The position numbers and the translations under genes are program-made. This document shows positions 15,990-23,173 of a stretch of 64,000 bases of DNA, piece after piece. The notes beneath the pieces were generated by a model. The model did no database searches and was not told the origin of the DNA. It worked only from the letters and a program-made list of their open reading frames with translations. The stretch covers positions 1 to 64,000 of the forward strand of contig NZ_JBNMJV010000006.1 in the NCBI RefSeq assembly GCF_050874005.1, given 5' to 3'. Positions within the stretch are counted from its first letter, which is position 1; each line of letters begins with the position of its first letter. The DNA comes from Huintestinicola sp050874005. GTDB taxonomy: Bacteria > Bacillota > Clostridia > Oscillospirales > Ruminococcaceae.

Positions 15990-16565
15990 ATGAAACACGA
16001 GGTCACAAGTATGTACACAAAAAAAGCTCTGTCCGAATCGCTGAAGCGATTTATGCAGACAAAGCCTTTTTCAAAAATAACTGTAAGTGAGATCATCGAG
16101 GACTGCGGACTTAACCGCAAGACCTTTTACTATCATTTTTCAGACACGAGAGATCTGCTGAAATGGACCTTTGAGCAGGAAGCCATTGAGGTCGTCAAGG
16201 GCTTTGACCTGCTCATAGATTATGAGGATGCAATTTTATTCACAATGGATTATATTGAAAAAAATCAGCATATTTTAAACTGCGTTTACGATTCGGTAGG
16301 ACGTGACGAACTTAAAATTTTTCTGTACAATGATTTTTTTGAGATAGGAAATATGATAGTTTCGGGTGCGGAAAAAGCGGTGGGAAAAAGTCTGCCCGAA
16401 GAATATAAAAAACTTGTGGTTATGTTTTACACCGAAGGTATTGCCGGGATAATTATCGAGTGGATGAGAGGCGGAATAAAATATGACAAGGCAACTACCG
16501 TAGAATATATAAGCAGCCTTTTCAAAAACGGTCTGCCTTCTATAATCAGAAATCATATATCTTAA
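15990..16565 (+). CDS. TetR/AcrR-family regulator (DhaS-like C-terminus)
   Basis: The protein has 191 residues. The start is ATG 15990 after CCGGAGGCGATAGA. Residues about 10-55 form the TetR DNA-binding domain (ITVSEIIEDCGLNRKTFYYH, with FSDTRDLL). The C-terminal ligand domain has the TetR_C_8 look, with FYTEGIAGIIIEWM. It is divergent from the kinase-DUF-MMPL operon and is the likely repressor of that exporter and of itself. Confidence 0.88.
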   Translation: MKHEVTSMYTKKALSESLKRFMQTKPFSKITVSEIIEDCGLNRKTFYYHFSDTRDLLKWTFEQEAIEVVKGFDLLIDYEDAILFTMDYIEKNQHILNCVYDSVGRDELKIFLYNDFFEIGNMIVSGAEKAVGKSLPEEYKKLVVMFYTEGIAGIIIEWMRGGIKYDKATTVEYISSLFKNGLPSIIRNHIS

Positions 16566-16777
16566 TTCCGATACTCTATAGAGTTATGCATTTTCTGACT
16601 TTCTCACAAAGCTACTTTCCATATTTTTATTGAATGCCGTATAAAAAACGTATTTTACAGCAGCATCATATGAAATTTCTGTCGGATATATCATTCAAAA
16701 TATCACATATTTCCCACCGAACTTACCGCAAATTTCTGTAATTATGCAAGAATTATTTTTAAATATTGCATTTTTGC

Positions 16778-16805
16778 TTGACATCCTCATAAAATCTGAT
16801 ATAAT
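16778..16805 (+). promoter_or_regulatory. Promoter of the amino acid ABC operon
   Basis: TTGACA (16778-16783), a 16-base spacer and TATAAT (16800-16805) lie about 60 bases before the ATPase start. The rest of the 298-base gap after tetR is AT-rich with no visible gene. Confidence 0.8.
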
Positions 16806-16863
16806 GATTTATATAAACAACAGGCAGTTTCCGGAGCCGTTTCAACTGAAAGGAAATGATATA

Positions 16864-17589
16864 ATGATAAGACTTGAAGATGTTCATAAAAGTTTCGGTG
16901 AACTCGAAGTGCTCAAAGGAATTGATCTTCACGTCAAAGAGGGAGAAAAGCTGGTTATCATCGGACCCAGCGGCTCAGGAAAAAGCACGCTTATCAGATG
17001 TATGAACTATCTCGAAGAACCTACATCGGGAAAGGTTTATATCCACAATCATCTGATGAGCAAAAAGCGCAGAGCTTTCATCAACAGGATACATTCCTCA
17101 ATGGTGTTCCAGCAGTTCAATCTTTATCCCCATCTTACGGTGCTCGACAATCTTACTCTTGCACCCGTCAAGCTCAAGCAGGTGCCCCGCAAGGAAGCCG
17201 AAGAGCTGGCAATGAAATATCTGAAGCGTGTGGGTCTTGAGTCAAAAGCAAATGTTTACCCCACTACTCTTTCGGGCGGTCAGCAGCAGCGTATCGCCAT
17301 TGCAAGAGCGCTTACTATGCAGAACAGAATTATTTTCTTTGATGAACCCACTTCTGCTCTTGACCCCGAAATGGTCCAGGAAGTCCTCGATGTTATGATC
17401 GAGCTTTCCCACGAAAAGAATTTCACAATGGTGGTCGTCACTCACGAAATGGGATTTGCAAGAGAGGTCGCAGACCGTGTCATTTTCGTTGACGGCGGAA
17501 ATATTCTTGAGGAAGGCACTCCCGAGCATTTCTTTACAAACCCTCAGAATGACCGCACAAAGGCATTCCTCAGCAAAATAATAAGGTAA
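16864..17589 (+). CDS. Polar amino acid ABC transporter ATPase (GlnQ type)
   Basis: The protein has 241 residues. ATG 16864 (MIRLEDVHKSFG) follows GAAAGGAAATGATATA. Walker A is GPSGSGKST, Q-loop FQQFNLYPHLTVLDN, signature TLSGGQQQR, Walker B IIFFDEPTSALD, H-loop VVTHEMGFA. This is the PAAT-family ATPase that energises uptake of polar amino acids such as glutamine, glutamate, cystine or arginine. It is first in an operon with the binding protein and two permeases. Confidence 0.93.
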   Translation: MIRLEDVHKSFGELEVLKGIDLHVKEGEKLVIIGPSGSGKSTLIRCMNYLEEPTSGKVYIHNHLMSKKRRAFINRIHSSMVFQQFNLYPHLTVLDNLTLAPVKLKQVPRKEAEELAMKYLKRVGLESKANVYPTTLSGGQQQRIAIARALTMQNRIIFFDEPTSALDPEMVQEVLDVMIELSHEKNFTMVVVTHEMGFAREVADRVIFVDGGNILEEGTPEHFFTNPQNDRTKAFLSKIIR

Positions 17590-17674
17590 TATCCGCAAAA
17601 GCGGTATTATATAAATCTGTATGAAAAGGAAAGAGCATACAGATCTTCATATTTGGAAAGGTATGGTGTTTAAA

Positions 17675-18610
17675 ATGAAATTAAAGAAATTATTAGCGGC
17701 TGTTGCTGCAGGACTTATGATGAGTTCTCTCGCTGCCTGCGGAAGCACTTCCGGCTCCTCAGGTTCTTCTGAGACGACCTCGGCTGATACTTCTGCCGAT
17801 ACTGCTGCCGATACTGCTGCTGCCGATACATCGGCTGCGGAAGAAACTGCTGCGGCTGAAGGAGAAGATAATTCCGACAAGATACTTAAAGTAGGTGTTA
17901 AGGACGCTGTTATCGGATTTGGCTACAAGGATCCTCTCTCAGGCGAGTACAGCGGTCTTGAGATCGAGCTTGCTAAGAAGATCGCAGACAGCCTCGGTTA
18001 TAAGGACGTGGAGTTTACCACAGTAACCGCTGCCACAAGAACAGAGCTTCTTGATTCGGGCGACCTTGACTGCGTTCTTGCAACATTTACTATCACCGAT
18101 GAAAGAAAGAAGAGCTGGGATTTCTCAACTGCTTATTACACCGACGCAGTAACCGTTCTGGTGGAAACTGCAGACGGCATTACAAACATTGACGGTCTCG
18201 TAGGAAAGAAGATCGGCGTTTCCACAGGCTCCACCTCCGCATATGCGCTTGTAAAGGCAATGAGCGAAAAGGGTCTCCTCGGCGACTATACTATTCCCGA
18301 GTCCTCCGCTGATTTCGATATCTCTTCCTTCAGCGAGGGCGGCACAAGCTTTGAGCAGTTCGGTGATTATCCCGCTATTTCCAATGCTATGACCGCAGGA
18401 ACGGTTGATGCATTCTGCGTTGACAAGTCCATTCTTGCAACTTATAAGAGCGATGACCGTCAGTACATCGAGGACACATTCTCTCCTCAGGAATACGGCG
18501 TTGCCACCAAGAAGGATTCACCCCTTTCCGCTCCCATTGACGAGCTTATCCAGACCTGGCTTTCTGACGGAACCATTGACGGTCTGATCACGGAATACGG
18601 ACTTAACTGA
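17675..18610 (+). CDS. Amino acid ABC transporter substrate-binding lipoprotein
   Basis: The protein has 311 residues from ATG 17675; ATG 17663 is also in frame, but the ribosome site GGAAAGG is too close to it. The lipobox is LAACG, followed by an Ala/Ser/Thr linker of about 45 residues. The SBP_bac_3 domain carries KVGVKDAVIGFGYKD, the ligand motif TFTITDERKKSWDFSTAYY and KIGVSTGSTS. The Arg/Asp pattern in the TITDER region is typical for alpha-amino acid binding. The exact substrate cannot be read from sequence. Confidence 0.92.
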   Translation: MKLKKLLAAVAAGLMMSSLAACGSTSGSSGSSETTSADTSADTAADTAAADTSAAEETAAAEGEDNSDKILKVGVKDAVIGFGYKDPLSGEYSGLEIELAKKIADSLGYKDVEFTTVTAATRTELLDSGDLDCVLATFTITDERKKSWDFSTAYYTDAVTVLVETADGITNIDGLVGKKIGVSTGSTSAYALVKAMSEKGLLGDYTIPESSADFDISSFSEGGTSFEQFGDYPAISNAMTAGTVDAFCVDKSILATYKSDDRQYIEDTFSPQEYGVATKKDSPLSAPIDELIQTWLSDGTIDGLITEYGLN

Positions 18611-18638
18611 TATCAAGCGTTACAAAATATGTATGATG

Positions 18639-18674
18639 AGGGCGGCAGTACATACGGTTGCCGCCCTTGTTTTT
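18639..18674 (+). terminator. Intra-operon attenuator
   Basis: AGGGCGGCA pairs with TGCCGCCCT and is followed by TGTTTTT. It lies between the binding-protein gene and the permeases. Partial termination here would give the excess of binding protein that such systems need. Confidence 0.75.
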
Positions 18675-18690
18675 AACGGAGGTATGTGCT

Positions 18691-19458
18691 GTGTTTGATG
18701 CGGATAAATGGAATTTGATCTGGACGCACAGAGAAGCGTTTATTGACGGAACGGTTTCAACGCTTATTATGGCTGCTATGGGTCTTTTGCTGGCACTTGC
18801 TGTGGGAATACTGTTCGGGCTTATGGCAACAAGCGGTAAAAAGCCTTTGATGGTCATTTCACGCATTTATGTGGAGCTGGTACAGAATACACCGCTTATG
18901 CTTCAGGCGCTGTTTCTTTTTTATGCAGTAACATTTTCGGGTATCAAAGGATTTTCCGCACTCTTATGCGGAATAATCGCTCTGGGGATATATCACGGAG
19001 CATATATTTCCGAGGTCATCCGTGCAGGCATTGAAGCAGTACCTAAGGGACAGGCTGAGGCGGCATATTCCCAGGGCTTCACCCACACAGCGGCAATGAT
19101 GTATATCATTCTCCCACAGACTATAAAGATCATTCTGCCTCCTATGGTAAATCAGGTGGTTAACCTGATAAAAAACACCTCTTGTATGTTCCTTGCAGGC
19201 GGCGCAGTTGACCTTATTTCCAGAACGAACGCCTTTGCGGTGGGGGAGGGCACAGGCTCTGCGGCAGGTCAGGGATATATCCTCGGCGGCATTATTTTCT
19301 TTGTGATATGCTTTCCTCTTTCAACCCTTGCGTCGGCGTGGGAAAACAAGCTGAAAAGCCGTGATGTTCAGACGGCGACAGTCCGCAAAAAAGCAGATGA
19401 TGTTACCGATGACGAGCTTGACAAGATAATTGAAGAAAGCAAAGGAGGAGAAAACTAA
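18691..19458 (+). CDS. Amino acid ABC transporter permease 1
   Basis: The protein has 255 residues, starting at GTG 18691 after ACGGAGGTATGTGCT. It has five membrane helices and the HisM-type signature region YVELVQNTPLMLQALFLFY, with the EAA loop PKGQAEAAYSQGFTHTAAMM. A charged C-terminal tail (about 225-255) extends into the cytoplasm. It pairs with the next permease; the genes overlap by one base (TAATG). Confidence 0.92.
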   Translation: MFDADKWNLIWTHREAFIDGTVSTLIMAAMGLLLALAVGILFGLMATSGKKPLMVISRIYVELVQNTPLMLQALFLFYAVTFSGIKGFSALLCGIIALGIYHGAYISEVIRAGIEAVPKGQAEAAYSQGFTHTAAMMYIILPQTIKIILPPMVNQVVNLIKNTSCMFLAGGAVDLISRTNAFAVGEGTGSAAGQGYILGGIIFFVICFPLSTLASAWENKLKSRDVQTATVRKKADDVTDDELDKIIEESKGGEN

Positions 19459-20222
19459 TGGATGAGTTAATGGGCAGCATAAAAATGATAACCGACAAGA
19501 GTGTGTTCCTCTATTTGCTCAAGGGTCTTGGATTTACTGTGGGGATAGCTTTTTTTGCAGTTGTTCTCGGAATAATCATCGGCACGGTACTGGCGCTGGT
19601 GAGAAATTACTGCTTGTCAAAGAAAACAAGGATATTTAAAGTTGCGGCTATCGCCTACATTGAAGTTTTCAGAAATACTCCTCTTATGCTGTGGCTGTTT
19701 ATCGGTCTTGTGTTCTTCCCTTCAATTGAATTTTCAGCTGATTTTACAAAGCATTTCGGGCTTTCACGAACCGAAATGGCAGTCCTTTTCAAAGCGATCA
19801 TCGCACTTGTGCTTTTTACATCGTCGGTCATTGCGGAGATCGTCAGGGGCGGTCTTAACTCTGTTCCAAAGGGTCAGTTTGAAGCGGCATATGCCCAGGG
19901 CTTCAACTTCGTTCAGACCCTGTTTTACATAATTCTGCCGCAGACCTTCAAGAATATCGTTCCCACGCTCCTCAGTCAGGTCATCACAACTATCAAGGAC
20001 ACGTCCTATATCGCCAACATAGCCGTTGCGGAGCTTATGGGACGAACCTTCCAGCTTATACAGATCTCGCCAAGATATACGGGTTTTACCACACAGAATG
20101 TGTCGGACGTATTTGTTCTCTGCGGATTTGCCTGTGTGTTCTATTTCATCATCAACTTTGCCCTTTCCTGCATTGTCCGTCATATGCAGAAGCCAAAGAG
20201 AATAAAAGCGGCGGCTGTTTAG
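19458..20222 (+). CDS. Amino acid ABC transporter permease 2
   Basis: The protein has 254 residues and starts inside the stop of permease 1. It shows the same layout: YIEVFRNTPLMLWLFIGLVF and the EAA loop PKGQFEAAYAQGFNFVQTLF. The two permeases form a heterodimer in the membrane that couples to two copies of the ATPase encoded at 16864. It is the last transporter gene. Its stop lies one base before the start of the possible structured RNA. Confidence 0.92.
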   Translation: MDELMGSIKMITDKSVFLYLLKGLGFTVGIAFFAVVLGIIIGTVLALVRNYCLSKKTRIFKVAAIAYIEVFRNTPLMLWLFIGLVFFPSIEFSADFTKHFGLSRTEMAVLFKAIIALVLFTSSVIAEIVRGGLNSVPKGQFEAAYAQGFNFVQTLFYIILPQTFKNIVPTLLSQVITTIKDTSYIANIAVAELMGRTFQLIQISPRYTGFTTQNVSDVFVLCGFACVFYFIINFALSCIVRHMQKPKRIKAAAV

Positions 20223-20322
20223 GGCAGTACCGATAAAGAAGTTTTACCGGTACCGAGCCGCCAACTTTGAGCGTTTCGCTGAGTAACCTGCGAATTGCCA
20301 AAAGGGGGCTCCTTCTTCTGCC
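20222..20322 (+). ncRNA. Candidate structured leader RNA before the dehydrogenase
   Basis: The 131-base gap folds into a branched structure. Closing pairs are GGCAG (20223-20227) with CTGCC (20318-20322). Inside are a hairpin GTACCG..CGGTAC with inner TAAA/TTTA pairs (20227-20253), a GAGCC/GGCTC helix (20254-20258 with 20307-20311), and a small AGCG-TTT-CGCT hairpin. I could not match it to a known riboswitch class. It might also simply separate the transporter operon from the dehydrogenase. Confidence 0.35.
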
Positions 20323-20353
20323 TGACCCATATCCTATGAAAGAAGACTAACTT

Positions 20354-21319
20354 ATGAATATACTTGTCACCGCTCCCTTTTCAGAGCCGTTTCGTTTAAG
20401 GCTCAGAACTGCGGCGGAAAAATACGGCTGCAATATCTGCTTCGGAATAGACAGCAGCCGTCTTGCATCGGCGGATATTATAATCGGAGACGTTACCGCA
20501 GAGCAGGCGGAGCTTTGCAGCAATCTTAAATGGCTCCAGATAACAAGCTCGGGTGCAGACAAATACACCTATGGAAAGCACATACCTGAAAATGTGATAA
20601 TAACAAATGTTACAGGTTCATTCGGAGACGGCATATCGGAATATATAATCGGAACGATACTTGCGGCTTTCAGAGGTCTTTTTACTTACCGAAAAAATCA
20701 GGAGAACTGCGTCTGGGAGGATATCCACACCGAGCGGCTTATTTACGGAAGCCGTGCGCTTATACTCGGCTGCGGAGATATCGGCTCAAAAACTGCGGTA
20801 AAGCTCAGAAGTTTCGGCGCGGAAACTGTGGGCATACGGAAAAATATCCGCCCTGCCGACGGCTTTGACAGCATTTGCGGTATGGATATGCTTGATCGTG
20901 AGCTTCCACTTGCAGATATCGTTATAGGCTGTCTGCCTAAAACTCCTTTGACATATCATCTGCTGGACAAGCGGCGTATTGCGCTTATGAAAAGCGACGC
21001 TCTGCTTGTGAATGTGGGGCGGGGCACGCTTATTGATACAGATGCGCTGACAGAAGCTCTTTCGGGCGGTCATCTGTTCGGAGCAATTCTCGATGTTTTC
21101 GAGCAGGAGCCGCTGACGCCCGATTCTCCCCTGTGGACGATGAACAATGTGCTTATAACCCCTCATATTTCGGGGCCGAGCTTTGGTCATTCGCCTCATA
21201 CTGAAAAGCTTATCACCGATATATGCGAAGAAAATATCGGGCGCTATATGAACGGCGAACCGCTCATCAACACCGTTCCCTCCGACCTGGGCTATGCATA
21301 CAGCGGAAGCTTGACTTAA
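20354..21319 (+). CDS. D-isomer 2-hydroxyacid dehydrogenase
   Basis: The protein has 321 residues. The NAD-binding Rossmann core lies at about 100-285 with the GxGxxG motif LGCGDIGSK. The three catalytic residues are present: Arg in VNVGRGTLIDT, Glu in LDVFEQEPL and His in ITPHISGPS. It reduces a 2-keto acid to a D-2-hydroxy acid, or the reverse, in the cytoplasm. The N-terminal substrate domain is divergent (MNILVTAPFSEPF), so the substrate is open. Its position after an amino acid importer suggests a role in amino acid or keto acid metabolism. Confidence 0.9.
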   Translation: MNILVTAPFSEPFRLRLRTAAEKYGCNICFGIDSSRLASADIIIGDVTAEQAELCSNLKWLQITSSGADKYTYGKHIPENVIITNVTGSFGDGISEYIIGTILAAFRGLFTYRKNQENCVWEDIHTERLIYGSRALILGCGDIGSKTAVKLRSFGAETVGIRKNIRPADGFDSICGMDMLDRELPLADIVIGCLPKTPLTYHLLDKRRIALMKSDALLVNVGRGTLIDTDALTEALSGGHLFGAILDVFEQEPLTPDSPLWTMNNVLITPHISGPSFGHSPHTEKLITDICEENIGRYMNGEPLINTVPSDLGYAYSGSLT

Positions 21320-21330
21320 CATTATACAGA

Positions 21331-21368
21331 AAAATCACCGTCGGTCCATTTTGATCGGCGGTGATTTT
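21331..21368 (+). terminator. Terminator after the dehydrogenase gene
   Basis: AAAATCACCG pairs with CGGTGATTTT, with extra CGG/CCG-type pairing inside. It starts 12 bases after the stop codon. Confidence 0.7.
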
Positions 21369-21414
21369 CGTTATCTGTTTTCGCATAAATGGTAAAAAGT
21401 CTGTATAACAAAAT

Positions 21415-21449
21415 AAAAACGGCTTAAACCATAAGTTCAAGCCGTTTTT
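21415..21449 (-). terminator. Terminator of tRNA-Ser (probably bidirectional)
   Basis: AAAACGGCTT pairs with AAGCCGTTTT. On the minus strand the stem is followed by TATTTTG, and on the plus strand by TATTTG. It lies four bases from the end of the tRNA gene. Confidence 0.75.
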
Positions 21450-21452
21450 ATT

Positions 21453-21545
21453 TGGCGGAGAAGGAGGGATTCGAACCCTCGATGCGCTATTAACGCATAC
21501 ACGAGTTCCAGTCGTGCGCCATAAACCGGGCTAGGCGACTTCTCC
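21453..21545 (-). tRNA. tRNA-Ser (GGA)
   Basis: The 93-base class II tRNA includes CCA. The acceptor stem GGAGAAG pairs with CTTCTCC, the anticodon stem CACGA/TCGTG holds CTGGAAC with anticodon GGA, a long variable arm (TATGCGTT-AA-TAGCGCAT) follows, and the T-arm contains GGTTCGAATCC. Confidence 0.95.
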
Positions 21546-21578
21546 ATATTTTCAGCAGTCTGTCCTGATGACTATTAT

Positions 21579-21607
21579 ATTATATCAAATCTTTTTGCGT
21601 TTGTCAA
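21579..21607 (-). promoter_or_regulatory. Promoter of tRNA-Ser
   Basis: On the minus strand TTGACA (21602-21607), 17 bases and TATAAT (21579-21584) lie about 33 bases before the tRNA. Confidence 0.8.
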
Positions 21608-21674
21608 GTGTTTTTTCAAAAAAAATTATTTTTTTTCAGTCAGCTTTTTTTCTGAAACTTGAAATAAACATAAT

Positions 21675-21703
21675 TTGACAATTATCCGAAAATCTGCTAA
21701 AAT
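21675..21703 (+). promoter_or_regulatory. Promoter of the patatin-like gene
   Basis: TTGACA (21675-21680), 17 bases and TAAAAT (21698-21703) lie 35 bases before ATG 21738. Confidence 0.7.
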
Positions 21704-21737
21704 AAGTATATCCCAAAAGAAAGGACTTTCGGAAAAA

Positions 21738-22589
21738 ATGACAGGACTTGTGCTTGAGGGCGGGACCTTTCGTGGAATGTTCTCCGCAGGCTTTATGGAC
21801 GCTCTCATTGAAAAAAATATCGAATTTCCCTACATAGTCGGGGTGTCAGCAGGAATATCCAACGCCGCCTCCTACGTTTCAAAGCAGTTCGGGCGAAATA
21901 TTGAAATACTCCGCAAATACCGGAACGATCCCCGCTATATGGGCATTGGCAACTATAAAAAATGCCGCAGTCTTTTCGGACTCGATTTTGTTTATGACGA
22001 GATACCCAATAAGCTCGTGCCCTTTGATTATGATGAATATCACCGCTATAAGGGACGTTTCCTCGTAGGCGTCACCAATGCCGAAACGGGGAAGTCCGAA
22101 TATCTCGACGGACTTGCAGACTCTGATAAATGGCTGACCCTCCGTGCCCCCTGTGCCATTCCCGGGTATTTCCCGCCTATTGAAATAGACGGGAATAAAT
22201 ATTACGACGGAGGACTCGCTTCTCCTATCTGCGTGAGCCGTGCTTTTAAGGACGGCTGCGATAAAGCAGTTATTATCCTCACCCAGCCCGAGGGTTTTGT
22301 AAAGAAATGCGGCGCAGGAAATGTGTTTATGAGCGGCGTCATCAAAAGAAAATTCCCGAATATGGAAAAGGCACTCCTTATCCGCCACAAAATATATAAC
22401 CGTCAGATTGAGATATGCAAAGAGCTTGAAAAACGTGGAAAAGCCCTTGTTTTCCGTCCCTCCGAAAAGCTTGAAAGCTTTCAGAGCGACATTTCCGAGC
22501 TTGAGCGTTACTGGGAAACGGGCTATAAAGCAGGCTGTGAAAACGCCGAAAAGATAAGAGATTTTATGGAAGCAAAGCAGAAAGCATAA
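21738..22589 (+). CDS. Patatin-like phospholipase (RssA/YlbK type)
   Basis: The protein has 283 residues from ATG 21738 (MTGLVLEGGTFRGMF), with GAAAGGAC upstream. The oxyanion loop GGTFRG, the nucleophile elbow GVSAG (Ser near 43) and the catalytic Asp in YYDGG complete a Ser-Asp dyad. The expected reaction is hydrolysis of acyl esters of membrane lipids; there is no signal peptide, so it acts from the cytoplasmic side. It is convergent with the YolD gene, only four bases apart at their stops, with no clear terminator between them. Confidence 0.9.
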   Translation: MTGLVLEGGTFRGMFSAGFMDALIEKNIEFPYIVGVSAGISNAASYVSKQFGRNIEILRKYRNDPRYMGIGNYKKCRSLFGLDFVYDEIPNKLVPFDYDEYHRYKGRFLVGVTNAETGKSEYLDGLADSDKWLTLRAPCAIPGYFPPIEIDGNKYYDGGLASPICVSRAFKDGCDKAVIILTQPEGFVKKCGAGNVFMSGVIKRKFPNMEKALLIRHKIYNRQIEICKELEKRGKALVFRPSEKLESFQSDISELERYWETGYKAGCENAEKIRDFMEAKQKA

Positions 22590-22593
22590 TATC

Positions 22594-23034
22594 TTAGTAA
22601 GCAAGCCCCTTGTAAATATCTCCGCCCAGCGAAAAAATATCATCAAGAGGGATGCGGCTTCCTTTTGTGAAAATGATAGTTCTGTCAAACTCGTCAATAG
22701 CCCGTGCATTGCCTTTGAACGTCACATATTTTCCGCCCGATTTTTTGCTGTCGGGAACAAAATATGTCACCGCAATCTCGGGACGCTCATAAAGATTATC
22801 CCGTAAAATGTTCAGCTTGTCGTTAAGCTCAGAGGCTCTGTCCTCGTCAAGCTCAATGCGGCTGTCCGTAAGCCGTCCGGTCTCGCTTACCGCCTCGTCA
22901 TATCCCGTAAGAGCGGCAAAGGACGAAAACTGCGCCGCCCTGTCGAGTCTGGGCATAGGGGTATGCTTCTCGGACAGGGGACGGGGGAGTGTAAGCATAT
23001 CATCATATTTGTGGTTATTGTTATACAGACTCAT
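22594..23034 (-). CDS. YolD-like protein
   Basis: The protein has 146 residues, ATG 23034 (MSLYNNNHKYDDMLTLPRP). The segment PMPRLDRAAQFSSFAALTGY is the YolD-family hallmark (RxxRAxQFxxFxAL). YolD-like proteins are encoded with Y-family polymerases of the UvrX/UmuC kind and are thought to play the UmuD-like partner role in Firmicutes. Its gene follows the polymerase gene on the same strand, separated by the repeated intergenic element at 23046-23168, whose end supplies the ribosome site. Confidence 0.85.
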   Translation of the reverse strand: MSLYNNNHKYDDMLTLPRPLSEKHTPMPRLDRAAQFSSFAALTGYDEAVSETGRLTDSRIELDEDRASELNDKLNILRDNLYERPEIAVTYFVPDSKKSGGKYVTFKGNARAIDEFDRTIIFTKGSRIPLDDIFSLGGDIYKGLAY

Positions 23035-23045
23035 TTTTATGACCA

Positions 23046-23168
23046 TTCCTTTCCTGAGAGTTTTGTGTTTTGCGTCAGCAAATCGAGGCGACAGCCAAAT
23101 CTTAGTCTTTGGACTAAGAAACAAAACTCGTAAGTTTGAAAATTTTTGATTTTCAAACTTATTCCTCC
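23046..23168 (-). repeat. Dispersed intergenic structured element, copy A
   Basis: Read on the minus strand, this 123-base stretch starts GGAGGAATAAG, forms the hairpin AGTTTGAAAATY/RATTTTCAAACT, then a helix GAGTTTTGT/ACAAAACTC enclosing CTTAGTC-CAAA-GACTAAG and a second small arm, and ends at AGGAAAGGAA, the ribosome site of the YolD gene. A second copy (62837-62941) has the same borders and outer helices, but its inner hairpin is TTCGGTC/GACCGAA. The changed yet still paired bases indicate selection for RNA structure. Confidence 0.8.
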
Positions 23169-23173
23169 GCAAT

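Noticed and set aside
20222..20260. T-box-like GGCAGTACCG near the dehydrogenase
   Set aside because: It only loosely resembles the T-box core, and the upstream sequence that would hold the specifier loop is coding sequence of the permease.
23035..23172. N-terminal extension of the YolD protein through the repeated element
   Set aside because: Same reason: the element is non-coding in the other copy's context and the YolD start at 23034 has its own ribosome site.
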